DNA of 48,950 bases from Clostridium sp. AM49-4BH (GTDB taxonomy: Bacteria; Bacillota; Clostridia; Lachnospirales; Lachnospiraceae), in the NCBI RefSeq assembly GCF_003478335.1, contig NZ_QUFB01000021.1, positions 1 to 48,950 on the forward strand, written 5' to 3'. A model generated the notes under the pieces. The model searched no databases, had not been told where the DNA came from, and worked only from the letters and a program-made list of their open reading frames with translations. The first letter of the stretch is position 1. Every line of letters starts with the position of its first letter. Position numbers and translations under genes: made by a program. This document shows positions 18,773-28,615 of this stretch, in pieces.

Positions 18773-19478
18773 GATCCTGTTGCAGCAAGGCTTGCCGAAT
18801 CCCTTTGCTGATGAAGGTGGCAAGCGAGACAACTGTTGACAAATGTGTTGTCTGTAAGATTAAGTTACGGTTTTGGCAGTTGATGGTATTTACGATCCCT
18901 GTGATATGGATGTCGCCGACAGCGGGGAGCTGTTTGCTGACACCGATACCGGGAAAGAGAGCACCATCGCCTAGAGTGACCGTGCCTATGTGTTCTTTAG
19001 CTCCAAGGGCAGCATCAATAGCGATGATATATGGATCATCGAACGAACGATAAATGTCTTGTAAGGTTGCTTTTAAGTTGACAGCATGGACCGGGGAATG
19101 CAGAGAACCATAGACATAATACTTTTTTGGAAATGCAGAGTATGTCGTCAGCAAGTTCCAAAGAGAGCGTGAAGATTTCGGGACAGTACGAGGGTACTGT
19201 CCTTTTTTGCATGAAAAACGGGTTTTGCTATTGCGCTTGTCTGCAAAAGATTGTCTCCTGTCAGTGGGGAACGGATGCAGCAACTCGTGTCCCACAAATG
19301 GGCCAAGGGAATCGCCGGTGGCGCGATCGGAACCAATGCAGACTAAGATGATAGGACGTGAGGCGGTGTGGATCTGCTGCAGTCGCCCCACCAAGCTGTC
19401 CGTAAAATTGGACATAGAGAGAGGAGTTATCGGATTGAAATATTGAAGCTGCTGCTTCGAAGATGTCATCATAATCAT
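18732..19478 (-). CDS. yyaC: YyaC-family sporulation protein with a central insertion
   Basis: A 248-residue protein matching the YyaC family of spore-forming Firmicutes (remotely related to the germination protease). Conserved stretches are IVCIGSDRATGDSLGPFVG-like (actual CIGSDRATGDSLGPFVG), VYGSLHSPVHAVNL, PYIIAIDAALG, and VGDIHITGIVN. Family members are typically near 205 residues; the excess of about 40 falls between the first two blocks (about residues 70-115) and is basic and Ser-rich. That insert coincides with a plus-strand terminator at 19181-19208. The start at 19478 has AGAAAGG 5 nt upstream on the minus strand. It is convergent with recR, with a 41-nt overlap. Function is inferred from the family only. 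Confidence 0.85.
   Translation of the reverse strand: MIMMTSSKQQLQYFNPITPLSMSNFTDSLVGRLQQIHTASRPIILVCIGSDRATGDSLGPFVGHELLHPFPTDRRQSFADKRNSKTRFSCKKGQYPRTVPKSSRSLWNLLTTYSAFPKKYYVYGSLHSPVHAVNLKATLQDIYRSFDDPYIIAIDAALGAKEHIGTVTLGDGALFPGIGVSKQLPAVGDIHITGIVNTINCQNRNLILQTTHLSTVVSLATFISKGIRQALLQQDLTCPCDPLVRDTK
19181..19208 (+). terminator. Rho-independent terminator inside yyaC, for the dnaX-ebfC-recR transcript
   Basis: A perfect 9-bp stem (GGACAGTAC / GTACTGTCC) with a GAGG loop, followed by six T residues on the plus strand. It lies about 410 nt after the recR stop and inside the yyaC coding region, where it encodes KKGQYPRTVP of the inserted segment. No other plus-strand terminator is visible between recR and here. 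Confidence 0.8.
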
Positions 19479-19612
19479 AGTAACCTTTCTGTAGAATTAG
19501 CATGTGAGGCGGAAACGTGATGCTGTGAATGTGCTGCACGATCTGCGCGGTTGTCGCGATGTGGTGCTTCATGGCGTCACATAACGTCACATAACTGCTG
19601 TCAGTATCTCCA

Positions 19613-19747
19613 AGAGGCTGTCGGTTCATACCTGTTTGTCGAAGGATGTTGTCAGAAAGAGGCTGTCGGTTCATACCTGTTCGCCGAAGGATGTTGTCAG
19701 AAAGAGGCTGTCAGTTCATACCTGTTCGTCGAAAGATGTTGTCAGAA
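19613..19747 (+). repeat. Three tandem 45-bp direct repeats upstream of the LysM gene
   Basis: Three consecutive units (19613-19657, 19658-19702, 19703-19747), each beginning AGAGGCTGTC, differ at only a few positions. They lie in the 322-nt divergent gap between yyaC (minus) and the LysM gene (plus). The unit is 15 codons long and open on the plus strand in the LysM frame. However, no ribosome binding site precedes it and the encoded peptide is Arg/Lys/Val-rich without a recognisable domain, so I treat it as non-coding. The rest of the gap shows no other clear structure. Confidence 0.85.
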
Positions 19748-19800
19748 AGGGGCGTTTGCACCTCTGTTTCGACAAAGTGTGCACGGGAGAGCGTGTTACA

Positions 19801-21099
19801 ATGCTTTTCGGTAATAGAGAACAGGTGAATGAAAGGTTGTGGTGTGATATGGAGCAGGGCAGCAAAAACAGAGAAAAAAACGTGTATGAATATGAAACCT
19901 ATCCGGAAAATATAAAGCAGATTGGGGAGACCGGCGGGGCAAGAAGAATTTATATTGAAGATTATGTGCTGACAGATATCCGCAAGATCTTTTTAGAAAA
20001 ACAGGAAGAGTCCATTATTGTATTTTTGGGAAGAGAGGGTATCAAAGAGGCAAAAGACGGCTTGTTTTTATATGGCTGCATAGAGGTGGAACTTGATCCC
20101 GAGACAGGGGCCCTTGGGGATGCACAGTGGGACAAGTTATACGAGGACATACATAAATATTTCGCCGGTGCAAAAGTGCTTGGCTGGGGTCTTGGCGTTG
20201 GTATGTGGAACAGTAAAGTGGACAAGCAGGTTCGTCATATTCAGGAAGAACAATTTGGAGAAATGAGCAGGATCTTGTTCTTGGCAGACTTATCCGAAAA
20301 AGAAGAAAAAGTCTTTTTTTATGAAGATGGAGCATTTGAAGAGTTGAGCGGTTATTATATTTATTTTGCCAAAAATCCACAAATGCAGGAATATATGCTG
20401 CGGGAGCAGAAAGAGATCAGTGGGGAAGCAGACTATGAGGATGAGGTCACGGATGCGATCCGCAGTACGATCCGGCAAAAGAAGACCAGACAGGAACGCA
20501 TGCAGATGGTTGCGTGGAGTGCAGGTGTCATTTTGTTTTTTATGGTATTGATGGGAGCGAATCTTCTTGTGAAAAGTCTTTCCAAGATACAGGCCATGGA
20601 AGAATCTATTCAGACGTTATCCGGATATGTAACGGCGCAGGAACAGAATAACCGCGAGTTCGTTGTATCGGATGCACTGCGTGATAAGGAAACGGCTGAG
20701 CTGCAGAGCACACAGAGTTCCGAGACGCCAAAGCAGTCTGCAGAGCCGCAGAGCAGAGAAACATCACAGCAGTCCTTAGAGACATCGAAGCATACTGTCG
20801 CAGTGAAACCTACTGCTACTCCTGCACAGGAAGTAAAAACACAGACCGCCGCAAGACAGAAGGCGACAGCTCAGTCAGGCTCCAAAGTGACAACAGCGCC
20901 GGAGCGGTCGGTGGCAGCATCAGTTACAGGTGGTTCGCAGATGGAAAGCTATATAGTCCGCAAGGGTGATACGCTTAGTCAGATCGTATGGCGGCAGTAT
21001 CATTCGTTTGACCTGTTAGATCGGGTCAAGAATACCAACCGGATTAAAAATAGTGATGAGATCTATATTGGACAGTGTATTTTATTGCCCGAACCGTAA
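19801..21099 (+). CDS. Single-pass membrane protein with a C-terminal LysM domain
   Basis: A 432-residue protein. An N-terminal globular region (about 1-230), probably cytosolic, is followed by one membrane helix (about 240-260, WSAGVILFFMVLMGANLLV) and a long Gln/Thr/Ser/Ala-rich extracytoplasmic linker. It ends in a LysM domain (YIVRKGDTLSQIVWRQYHS ... NTNRIKNSDEIYIGQCILLP) that binds peptidoglycan-type glycans. The start at 19801 has GGGAGA 10 nt upstream; a later ATG at 19849 is possible. The open frame extends back through the 45-bp repeats. It is followed by a DUF5711 gene, a pairing I associate with Lachnospiraceae. A role linking cytosol and cell wall is plausible. Confidence 0.8.
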   Translation: MLFGNREQVNERLWCDMEQGSKNREKNVYEYETYPENIKQIGETGGARRIYIEDYVLTDIRKIFLEKQEESIIVFLGREGIKEAKDGLFLYGCIEVELDPETGALGDAQWDKLYEDIHKYFAGAKVLGWGLGVGMWNSKVDKQVRHIQEEQFGEMSRILFLADLSEKEEKVFFYEDGAFEELSGYYIYFAKNPQMQEYMLREQKEISGEADYEDEVTDAIRSTIRQKKTRQERMQMVAWSAGVILFFMVLMGANLLVKSLSKIQAMEESIQTLSGYVTAQEQNNREFVVSDALRDKETAELQSTQSSETPKQSAEPQSRETSQQSLETSKHTVAVKPTATPAQEVKTQTAARQKATAQSGSKVTTAPERSVAASVTGGSQMESYIVRKGDTLSQIVWRQYHSFDLLDRVKNTNRIKNSDEIYIGQCILLPEP

Positions 21100-21155
21100 A
21101 AATCAGTTATACTATATCTGAAAGCAATAATATATAGAAGATATGGGGAATTATA

Positions 21156-22358
21156 ATGGAAACTTTAGCAGGAAGAGCCAGAGATGTTCAGGTGGTAACG
21201 AAACGTCGTCAAGAGATCAAAAGGACGATTTTTTTGAGTATCGCCTGTATTCTATTGGTGGCAGTGATATTAGCAGCGGTTATTTATTTTTACGTCAATC
21301 ATCAATATAGCAGTTACGAAGTGAAAAATACGATCGCACTAAAAAAAAGCAGTGGTATGAAATGTAGTGCCTATCAAAATGGGGTGCTTCGCTACAGCAG
21401 AGACGGAGCGGCAGCAGTAGATCGTGATGGAAATGAAATGTGGAATGGAAGTTATGATATGGAGAATCCTGCATTAGATATCTGCGAGAAATATGCAGTT
21501 GTAGCAGATATACAGGGGAAGTCATTATATGTGTACAATGGAAGTGACAGCGGGACGAAGCTGACGACAGACTATCCGATCTTGCAGGCGTGCGTCTCCA
21601 AACAGGGCGTAGTAGCTGTATTGTTAGAAGATCAGTCATCTAATGTGATCCAGGTATACAATCCGTATGATGACAATAAAAAGCTTCTCGTGGAAATCCC
21701 GACCAACGTAGAAGAAGGCTACCCGGTTTCGATCGATCTGTCACCGGACGGTACGGGCGTGATCTGTGCAAGCATCTGTGTGACCAGTGGCGCAGTTAAG
21801 AGTCAGGTGGCATTTTACGATTTTACAGACGTGGGCAAAAATACGAACTGCCTGGTTGGTGCGCAGGAGTATAAGGACCGCATTGTCGCAGAGGTGAAAT
21901 ATTTGGATGAAGATCATGCTGCGCTTTTCAGCGAAAAAGGTTTCAGCCTTTGGAAGAATATGAAGAAGCCAAAACAAGTATTCAAAAAAGATTGGAACCG
22001 AGAGATACTGAGTGCTTTTTGTGATGACCGTTATATCGGAGTGATTGCCGCCGGCAGCAAGAAAGGCAGTGGACGGATGTATCTGTTTAACACGTCGGGC
22101 GGTAAAGTGTTTGAACGTCAGGTTACCACAGACTTTACAAATGTCACGATGGCAGACAAAGAAATATATATGGTTACAACAGAAGGATGTAAGATCTACC
22201 GAAAGAACGGTGTGGAGAAATGGGACTGCAAGCTGTCGAAACAGGCAGATGGCTTGTTTCCGGCTAAGGGAATGCGCAACTATTTTCTACTGCAAGAGGG
22301 CAAGCTTCAATGGATCCATCTAAAAAACAGATCATCGCAAAATAACAAGAAAAAATAA
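21156..22358 (+). CDS. DUF5711-family membrane-anchored beta-propeller-like protein
   Basis: A 400-residue protein with a basic cytosolic start, one membrane helix (about residues 24-48, TIFLSIACILLVAVILAAVIYFYV), and a large extracytoplasmic region. That region has repeating beta-strand-like units (for example AAAVDRDGNEMW, SLYVYNGSD, GRMYLFNTSGGKVF, GCKIYRKNGVEKWD), suggesting a PQQ/WD-like propeller. It matches what I know of DUF5711 proteins; function is unknown. It lies 56 nt after the LysM protein gene and is probably co-transcribed with it. The tail is basic (KNRSSQNNKKK). Confidence 0.8.
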   Translation: METLAGRARDVQVVTKRRQEIKRTIFLSIACILLVAVILAAVIYFYVNHQYSSYEVKNTIALKKSSGMKCSAYQNGVLRYSRDGAAAVDRDGNEMWNGSYDMENPALDICEKYAVVADIQGKSLYVYNGSDSGTKLTTDYPILQACVSKQGVVAVLLEDQSSNVIQVYNPYDDNKKLLVEIPTNVEEGYPVSIDLSPDGTGVICASICVTSGAVKSQVAFYDFTDVGKNTNCLVGAQEYKDRIVAEVKYLDEDHAALFSEKGFSLWKNMKKPKQVFKKDWNREILSAFCDDRYIGVIAAGSKKGSGRMYLFNTSGGKVFERQVTTDFTNVTMADKEIYMVTTEGCKIYRKNGVEKWDCKLSKQADGLFPAKGMRNYFLLQEGKLQWIHLKNRSSQNNKKK

Positions 22359-22369
22359 TGCAAAGGGTA

Positions 22370-22398
22370 TTGACAAGTTTTGGTGACGTCGTTATACT
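22370..22398 (+). promoter_or_regulatory. Promoter of rpsL (TTGACA-17-TATACT)
   Basis: A consensus -35 TTGACA (22370-22375), 17-bp spacer and -10 TATACT (22393-22398). The implied leader before rpsL is about 130 nt and contains a short GC hairpin near 22416-22434 between T-runs. It is a sigma-A-type promoter for the ribosomal str operon. Confidence 0.85.
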
Positions 22399-22537
22399 AA
22401 TTGAGTGTGCTTTTTTGCGCCCTTTTTGGCGTGCAGGCGATAGCCCGTTGTCTATTCTAATAGTGATACGGAAGAGGCGATGAATAAAAGTACCACAATT
22501 TGGAAATATTGAATAAAACACGCAGGAGGTGAAATTA

Positions 22538-22951
22538 ATGCCAACATTTAACCAGTTAGTAAGAAAAGGAAGAAAGGTTTCTACCAAGAAGTCTAACTCC
22601 CCAGCACTTCAGTACACTTACAACTCTCTGAACAAGAAGACGGTAGCACAGAGCTCCCCTCAGAAGAGAGGTGTTTGTACCGCTGTTCGTACTGCTACAC
22701 CTAAGAAGCCTAACTCAGCTCTTCGTAAAACAGCCAGAGTTCGTCTTTCAAACGGTATTGAGGTAACAAGCTACATTCCAGGTGAGGGACATAACCTTCA
22801 GGAGCATAGCGTTGTGCTTATCCGTGGTGGTAGAGTAAAGGATTTGCCAGGTACCAGATATCATATCGTTCGTGGTACATTGGATACAGCAGGTGTTGCC
22901 AACAGAAAGCAGGCCCGTTCTAAATACGGTGCTAAGAAGCCTAAGAAATAA
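22538..22951 (+). CDS. rpsL: 30S ribosomal protein S12
   Basis: A 137-residue protein of the small-subunit decoding centre. It has the family start [11 protein letters not shown], the KKPNSALRK loop (streptomycin-associated lysine region), and the [17 protein letters not shown] block. The start at 22538 follows AGGAGGTG; an in-frame ATG at 22529 is less well placed. It is first in the rpsL-rpsG-fusA-tuf order. Codon choice shifts here to highly expressed genes (many GCT, CGT, AAG codons). Confidence 0.98.
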   Translation: MPTFNQLVRKGRKVSTKKSNSPALQYTYNSLNKKTVAQSSPQKRGVCTAVRTATPKKPNSALRKTARVRLSNGIEVTSYIPGEGHNLQEHSVVLIRGGRVKDLPGTRYHIVRGTLDTAGVANRKQARSKYGAKKPKK

Positions 22952-23073
22952 TTCACTAATTTGGGGAAGTGCCGGATTAATTTTCACTGATTAACCTGGT
23001 GCGGACACTAAACAATTGTGAGTACCGATGAATTAATATTAGAGAATACGTTTGAAGCAGTGTCGGCTGTTAG

Positions 23074-23577
<504 letters not shown>

Positions 23578-23638
23578 TAAGATCGCTGCTTAGCGGATCT
23601 GGTATCATTTTTGTGTACTAATATAGGAGGTAATAGTC

Positions 23639-25759
23639 TTGGCTGGAAGAGAATATCCACTTGATAGAACAAGAAACATTGGTATCATGGCTCATATCGA
23701 TGCTGGTAAGACAACGCTTACAGAGCGTATCTTATTCTATACCGGTGTAAACTACAAGATTGGTGAAACTCATGACGGTGCGTCCACAATGGACTGGATG
23801 GAGCAGGAGAAAGAAAGAGGTATCACAATCACCTCTGCTGCTACAACATGTCACTGGACACTTGAGGATCATCATAAGAAGAAACCTGGTGCATTAGAGC
23901 ATCGTATCAACATCATTGATACACCGGGTCACGTGGACTTTACTGTAGAGGTAGAGCGTTCCTTACGTGTACTTGATGGTGCAGTTGGTGTATTTGATGC
24001 GAAAGCAGGCGTTGAGCCTCAGTCTGAGAACGTATGGCGTCAGGCTGACACATACAATGTACCACGTATGGCATTTATCAACAAAATGGACAAGATGGGT
24101 GCAGACTTCTTCATGTCTGTGCAGACAATCATTGATCGTTTGGGCAAGAATGCAATCCCTGTTCAGATTCCGATCGGTAAGGAAGATGACTTCATCGGAT
24201 TGATTGACTTGTTCGAGATGGATGCATATTACTATAAGGATGACAAGGGCGAGGATATCGAGATCACAGAGATCCCGGATGATTTGAAAGACCTTGCTGA
24301 TGAATGGCATAGCAACCTCGTAGAGAAGATCTGTGAGTTGGATGACGACTTATTAGAGAAATATCTTGAGGGTGAAGAGCCATCTATCGATGAAATGAAA
24401 AAAGCACTTCGTAAGGGCACGATCGCTTGTGAGGCAGTTCCTGTATATTGCGGTTCTGCATACAAGAATAAGGGTGTTCAGAAGCTGCTCGATGGTGTTG
24501 TTGAGTATATGCCGGCACCAACAGATATCCCTGATATCACTGGTACAGATGAAGAGGGTAACGAAGTTGTTCGTAAGTCTTCTGATGATGAACCATTTGC
24601 AGCACTTGCATTCAAGATCATGACTGACCCATTCGTTGGTAAGCTTGCATTCTTCCGTGTATATTCCGGTACATTGAACTCCGGTTCTTATGTATTGAAT
24701 GCTACAAAGCAGAAGAAAGAGCGTGTTGGTCGTATCGTACAGATGCATGCTAACAGCCGTAGCGAGATCGACAAAGTTTACTCTGGAGATATCGCAGCAG
24801 CAGTAGGATTTAAGGTCACCACAACAGGTGATACTATCTGTGATGAGCAGCATCCGGTAATCTTAGAGTCCATGGAATTCCCTGAGCCGGTTATCGAGCT
24901 TGCTATCGAGCCTAAGACAAAGAATGATCAGGGTAAGATGGGTGAGGCTCTTGCTAAATTGGCAGAAGAGGATCCTACATTCCGTGCACATACAGATCAG
25001 GAAACAGGTCAGACAATCATCGCTGGTATGGGCGAGCTTCACCTGGAAGTTATCGTAGATCGTCTGCTTCGTGAGTTTAATGTAGAGGCTAATGTAGGTG
25101 CTCCACAGGTAGCTTACAAAGAGACATTCACGACTGCAGTTGACATTGACAGCAAGTATGCTAAGCAGTCCGGTGGTCGTGGTCAGTATGGTCACTGTAA
25201 AGTTAAGTTTGAGCCTATGGATCCAAATGGCGAGGAAACATTCAAGTTCGAGTCTACCGTTGTCGGTGGTGCTATTCCTAAGGAATACATCCCAGCAATC
25301 GGCGAAGGTATTGAGGAAGCAGCTCAGGCTGGTATCCTTGGTGGATTCCCTGTACTCGGTGTACATGCAAATGTATGGGATGGATCTTACCATGAGGTCG
25401 ATTCTTCCGAGATGGCATTCCACATCGCTGGTTCTATGGCGTTCAAGGATGCTATGAAGAAGGGTAATCCGGTTCTGTTAGAGCCTATCATGAAGGTTGA
25501 AGTAACAATGCCTGAGGAGTACATGGGCGATGTTATCGGAAGCTTGAATGCTAAGCGTGGACAGATCGAGGGAATGGACGACATCGGTGGTGGTAAGATT
25601 GTTAGAGCATTCGTACCATTGGCTGAGATGTTCGGTTATTCTACAGAGCTTCGTTCCAGTACACAGGGTCGTGGTAACTACTCCATGTTCTTCGAGAAGT
25701 ACCAGCAGTGTCCTAAGAACGTACAGGAAAAAGTTCTTGCAAATAAGGCAAGTGAATAA
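23639..25759 (+). CDS. fusA: Translation elongation factor G
   Basis: A 706-residue GTPase that drives ribosomal translocation. G1 is [10 protein letters not shown]3 is [10 protein letters not shown]4 is NKMD, and the five-domain length is normal. It starts at TTG (23639) with AGGAGGT 8 nt upstream; no better start exists. It is third gene of the str operon, 61 nt after rpsG. Confidence 0.98.
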   Translation: MAGREYPLDRTRNIGIMAHIDAGKTTLTERILFYTGVNYKIGETHDGASTMDWMEQEKERGITITSAATTCHWTLEDHHKKKPGALEHRINIIDTPGHVDFTVEVERSLRVLDGAVGVFDAKAGVEPQSENVWRQADTYNVPRMAFINKMDKMGADFFMSVQTIIDRLGKNAIPVQIPIGKEDDFIGLIDLFEMDAYYYKDDKGEDIEITEIPDDLKDLADEWHSNLVEKICELDDDLLEKYLEGEEPSIDEMKKALRKGTIACEAVPVYCGSAYKNKGVQKLLDGVVEYMPAPTDIPDITGTDEEGNEVVRKSSDDEPFAALAFKIMTDPFVGKLAFFRVYSGTLNSGSYVLNATKQKKERVGRIVQMHANSRSEIDKVYSGDIAAAVGFKVTTTGDTICDEQHPVILESMEFPEPVIELAIEPKTKNDQGKMGEALAKLAEEDPTFRAHTDQETGQTIIAGMGELHLEVIVDRLLREFNVEANVGAPQVAYKETFTTAVDIDSKYAKQSGGRGQYGHCKVKFEPMDPNGEETFKFESTVVGGAIPKEYIPAIGEGIEEAAQAGILGGFPVLGVHANVWDGSYHEVDSSEMAFHIAGSMAFKDAMKKGNPVLLEPIMKVEVTMPEEYMGDVIGSLNAKRGQIEGMDDIGGGKIVRAFVPLAEMFGYSTELRSSTQGRGNYSMFFEKYQQCPKNVQEKVLANKASE

Positions 25760-25885
25760 TTTGCCGTTGACGTTGTAAAATGTCGAGAAATCAGAGATGT
25801 GCACACATTCTGATGGGAAAAGTTATCATATGAATGGAAATTCATAGAAATATAGAAATCACAGGGCATTATTGCAGAAAAATAC

Positions 25886-25913
25886 TTGAAAAAACAAGCG
25901 TTATACCTATAAT
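25886..25913 (+). promoter_or_regulatory. Promoter of tuf (TTGAAA-16-TATAAT)
   Basis: -35 TTGAAA (25886-25891), 16-bp spacer and perfect -10 TATAAT (25908-25913) in the 228-nt gap between fusA and tuf, giving a leader of about 70 nt. It indicates that tuf can be transcribed on its own in addition to read-through from the str operon. Confidence 0.75.
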
Positions 25914-25987
25914 AGTGCCCATAGCGTGATTTTGCGCAAACCGTTTGACGCATTGAGCGTCTAGGAATTATAAGGAGGATTTTAGAA

Positions 25988-27175
25988 ATGGCTAAAGAAA
26001 AGTTTGAGAGAAACAAACCCCATTGTAACATTGGTACCATCGGTCACGTAGATCATGGTAAAACAACATTAACTGCTGCTATCACAAAGGTTCTTGCTGC
26101 TAGAGTTCCTGGTAACGAGGCTGAGAACTTTGAGGATATTGATAAGGCTCCTGAAGAGAGAGAGCGTGGTATCACAATCTCTACTGCTCACGTTGAGTAT
26201 CAGACAGCGAAGAGACATTATGCACACGTTGACTGCCCAGGCCATGCTGACTATGTAAAGAACATGATCACTGGTGCTGCTCAGATGGATGGTGCTATCC
26301 TCGTAGTAGCTGCTACTGATGGTGTTATGGCTCAGACTAAGGAGCATATCCTTTTGTCCCGTCAGGTTAACGTTCCTTATATCGTAGTATTCTTGAATAA
26401 GTGCGATATGGTTGATGATGAAGAGCTTATCGAGCTTGTAGAGATGGAAGTAACTGAGAACCTTGAAGAGTATGGTTTCGAAGGCTGCCCAATCATTAAG
26501 GGTTCTGCTTTGAAGGCTCTTGAAGATCCTAACGGCGAGTGGGGAGACAAGATCATGGAACTTATGGATGCTGTTGACAACTTCATTCCAGATCCACAGC
26601 GTGCAATAGATCAGCCATTCTTGATGCCTATCGAGGACATCTTCACAATTACCGGTCGTGGTACTGTAGCAACTGGTCGTGTAGAGCGTGGTGTTCTTCA
26701 TGTAAATGAGGAAGTTGAAATCGTTGGTATTAAGGAAGAGACAACTAAGACTACTGTAACAGGTATCGAGATGTTCCGTAAGCTTCTTGATGAGGCTCAG
26801 GCTGGTGATAACATCGGTGCTCTTCTTCGTGGTATCAAGAGAGAGGATGTTGAGCGTGGACAGGTATTAACAGCTCCTGGAACTGTTACTTGCCATACAA
26901 AATTTACAGCTCAGGTTTATGTTCTTACTAAGGACGAGGGTGGACGTCATACTCCATTCTTCAACAACTATCGTCCACAGTTCTACTTCAGAACAACTGA
27001 TGTAACTGGTGTATGTAACCTTCCAGAGGGAACAGAGATGTGCATGCCTGGTGATAACGTAGAGATGACAATCGAGTTGATTCATCCAATCGCTATGGAG
27101 CAGGGTCTTAACTTCGCTATCCGTGAGGGTGGACGTACAGTAGGATCAGGTGCTGTTGCAACAATCATCGAGTAA
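25988..27175 (+). CDS. tuf: Translation elongation factor Tu
   Basis: A 395-residue GTPase delivering aminoacyl-tRNA to the ribosome. G1 is [10 protein letters not shown]3 is [10 protein letters not shown]4 is NKCD, and the C-terminal [15 protein letters not shown] is canonical. The ribosome binding site is AAGGAGG. Codon use is strongly biased as expected for an abundant protein. A terminator follows at 27216. Confidence 0.99.
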   Translation: MAKEKFERNKPHCNIGTIGHVDHGKTTLTAAITKVLAARVPGNEAENFEDIDKAPEERERGITISTAHVEYQTAKRHYAHVDCPGHADYVKNMITGAAQMDGAILVVAATDGVMAQTKEHILLSRQVNVPYIVVFLNKCDMVDDEELIELVEMEVTENLEEYGFEGCPIIKGSALKALEDPNGEWGDKIMELMDAVDNFIPDPQRAIDQPFLMPIEDIFTITGRGTVATGRVERGVLHVNEEVEIVGIKEETTKTTVTGIEMFRKLLDEAQAGDNIGALLRGIKREDVERGQVLTAPGTVTCHTKFTAQVYVLTKDEGGRHTPFFNNYRPQFYFRTTDVTGVCNLPEGTEMCMPGDNVEMTIELIHPIAMEQGLNFAIREGGRTVGSGAVATIIE

Positions 27176-27215
27176 TCTTTTGACGTTAAGTCGATCGAAC
27201 GATAAACAATAACAA

Positions 27216-27254
27216 AATGTCTGGTGCAAGCTTGCTTGCATCCAGGCATTTTTT
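27216..27254 (+). terminator. Rho-independent terminator after tuf
   Basis: A stem pairing AATGTCTGG-T-GCAAG with CTTGC-AT-CCAGGCATT around a CTTG loop, followed by TTTTTT. It ends the str-operon/tuf transcript. Confidence 0.85.
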
Positions 27255-27282
27255 GGTATAGGAAAATGCTGTTATGTAGCGT

Positions 27283-27314
27283 GACAAAAGCAAAGTGCTG
27301 GCTTTGCTTTTGTC
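27283..27314 (+). other. Second perfect hairpin downstream of tuf
   Basis: A 13-bp perfect inverted repeat (GACAAAAGCAAAG and complement) with a 6-nt loop, followed only by TTTAAG. It could be a back-up terminator or a small structured RNA. It lies in the 370-nt gap between tuf and the lysine-rich secreted gene. The remainder of that gap is AT-rich upstream promoter sequence. Confidence 0.55.
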
Positions 27315-27472
27315 TTTAAGTATAAGGCGAACGAAGAAATGGAGGTCAAATAACTTTAGTGAAATGTGCGTATACATTGCAAAAATCCTATAGAAAATTT
27401 GTGGAAAAATATAAAATTGTTATTCTAAAATATAACAATAGTAACAAAATCAAAAAACAGAAACTTAATTTA

Positions 27473-27500
27473 TTGACAATTATGCATAAAAGAGTATAAT
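27473..27500 (+). promoter_or_regulatory. Near-perfect promoter of the lysine-rich secreted protein gene (TTGACA-16-TATAAT)
   Basis: Consensus -35 TTGACA (27473-27478) and consensus -10 TATAAT (27495-27500) with a 16-bp spacer. They are preceded by a very AT-rich stretch (about 27400-27470) of UP-element character. The leader to the ATG is about 40 nt. This is the best sigma-A-type promoter in the window. Confidence 0.85.
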
Positions 27501-27545
27501 AAAAAACATAGAAAATTCACAAAAAAAGTTGAGGAGGATATTACA

Positions 27546-28145
27546 ATGAGAATTTCTAAAGTAGCAAAGAAATCCATGGCTGTAGCTATGGCAATGGCAG
27601 TAGCAGTTGGTTCTGTAGCAGTAGCACCTACAAAGGATGCTAGTGCAGCAAAGGCAAAATCTAAGAAGGTAAATGCTAGAGTTTTCTTCGCAGGTAATGC
27701 AAAAGGTGCTGACTGCATTTGGATCGCTGGTGACGGCAAGTCCGCTAAGGCTGTATCTAAGAATGTAACTCTTAAGAAGGGTAAGAAGACAAAAGTTACT
27801 CTTACAGTTAAGAAACCTGCTAAATACAAAGTAGGCGGCAAGAACAAGAAGTTAAAGAAAGTTGCAGGAGCTACTGTATGTACAGTAGATTTAGTAAATG
27901 TTCTCAAATCTTTCAAGAAAGTAAAATGCTCTGGTATTACAGTTAAGGCTGATGGTAAGAAAGTAAAAGTTAAGAAAGTATATCAGGGAGCTTTCGAGAA
28001 GAACAAACCTGCCAGCAAGAACAACTGGAGATTATCTTTCTACAATAAGTGGGGTAATCAGGGTGACAACTCTAAGACAAACAATGCTAAAGCATTTGCA
28101 TTCAAGAAGAATCTTACGATCTCTTTCACAGTTGTTGCTAAATAA
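27546..28145 (+). CDS. Lysine-rich secreted protein of unknown function, probably abundant
   Basis: A 199-residue protein with a signal peptide (residues about 1-34, MRISKVAKKSMAVAMAMAVAVG... cleavage near DASA-A). The mature part is extremely basic: about 45 of 199 residues are Lys and only about 7 are acidic. It contains alternating strand-like segments (KTKVTLTVKKPAKYKV, GITVKADGKKVKVKKVYQG) and a C-terminal SFTVV, suggesting a beta-sandwich fold. Codons match those of the ribosomal genes just upstream. With a near-consensus promoter, AGGAGG site and own terminator it is predicted to be made in large amounts. I do not recognise the family; a wall-, polyanion- or nucleic-acid-binding role is speculation. 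Confidence 0.85.
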   Translation: MRISKVAKKSMAVAMAMAVAVGSVAVAPTKDASAAKAKSKKVNARVFFAGNAKGADCIWIAGDGKSAKAVSKNVTLKKGKKTKVTLTVKKPAKYKVGGKNKKLKKVAGATVCTVDLVNVLKSFKKVKCSGITVKADGKKVKVKKVYQGAFEKNKPASKNNWRLSFYNKWGNQGDNSKTNNAKAFAFKKNLTISFTVVAK

Positions 28146-28169
28146 TTAAAGTAACATCATTGTCTTATG

Positions 28170-28207
28170 GGGTCTGTTGCATTTATTAATGTGGCAGACC
28201 TTTTTTT
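28170..28207 (+). terminator. Rho-independent terminator after the lysine-rich secreted protein gene
   Basis: A hairpin pairing GGTCTG with CAGACC and the inner GCATT with AATGT, followed by seven T residues. It makes 27546-28145 a single-gene transcript. Confidence 0.85.
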
Positions 28208-28311
28208 GTATTATAGGATTAAGGTGTCAAAAGGTCTAAATTTCCCGGCAGGCTGCTAAGTTACAGAGCAGCATGAAGATATTGATTTGGGATAAGTTAA
28301 GGAGGATAAGT

Positions 28312-28611
28312 ATGGTAAAGCATATTATTTTGTGGCAGTTAAAAGAGATGGATGAGGAAGAAAAGCAGACGGTGAAGAAGGGAATCAAGGCTGGATTGGA
28401 AAGCCTTCAGGGAAAAATTCCGGGACTTTTGTCGATTCATGTGCAGACGGAAGGTCTGCCATCGTCAAATGCAGATGTCATGTTAGACAGTTCGTTTGAA
28501 AATGCAGATGCATTGAAGGGCTATGCAACGCATCCTGAGCATGTTAAGATCGCAGATGGTAATGTAAGACCATACACGCAGAATCGTGTCTGCATGGATT
28601 ACGAGGTGTAG
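28312..28611 (+). CDS. Stress-responsive A/B barrel (Dabb) domain protein
   Basis: A 99-residue protein with the Dabb-domain pattern: MVKHIILWQLK at the start, a helix with Lys/Glu, IPGLLSIHVQTE, DVMLDSSFENADALKGYATHPEHVK, and the terminal VCMDYEV. Such ferredoxin-like dimers occur alone or as domains, and most bacterial members have unknown function. The start at 28312 follows AAGGAGG; the frame is open to 28273, but that extension has no family character. It is a single gene before purC. Confidence 0.85.
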   Translation: MVKHIILWQLKEMDEEEKQTVKKGIKAGLESLQGKIPGLLSIHVQTEGLPSSNADVMLDSSFENADALKGYATHPEHVKIADGNVRPYTQNRVCMDYEV

Positions 28612-28615
28612 GCTA

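Noticed and set aside
19261..19674. Minus-strand open frame across the 45-bp repeats overlapping the yyaC start
   Set aside because: It overlaps a gene with a clear family match and has no domain-like sequence; the apparent peptide repeats simply follow the DNA repeats.
19613..19747. Tandem repeats as a CRISPR array
   Set aside because: The units are directly adjacent with no spacers, and no cas genes are present.
22399..22537. Leader of rpsL as a riboswitch or ribosomal-protein autoregulatory element
   Set aside because: Only a short hairpin between T-runs is visible; no known leader motif could be matched by eye.
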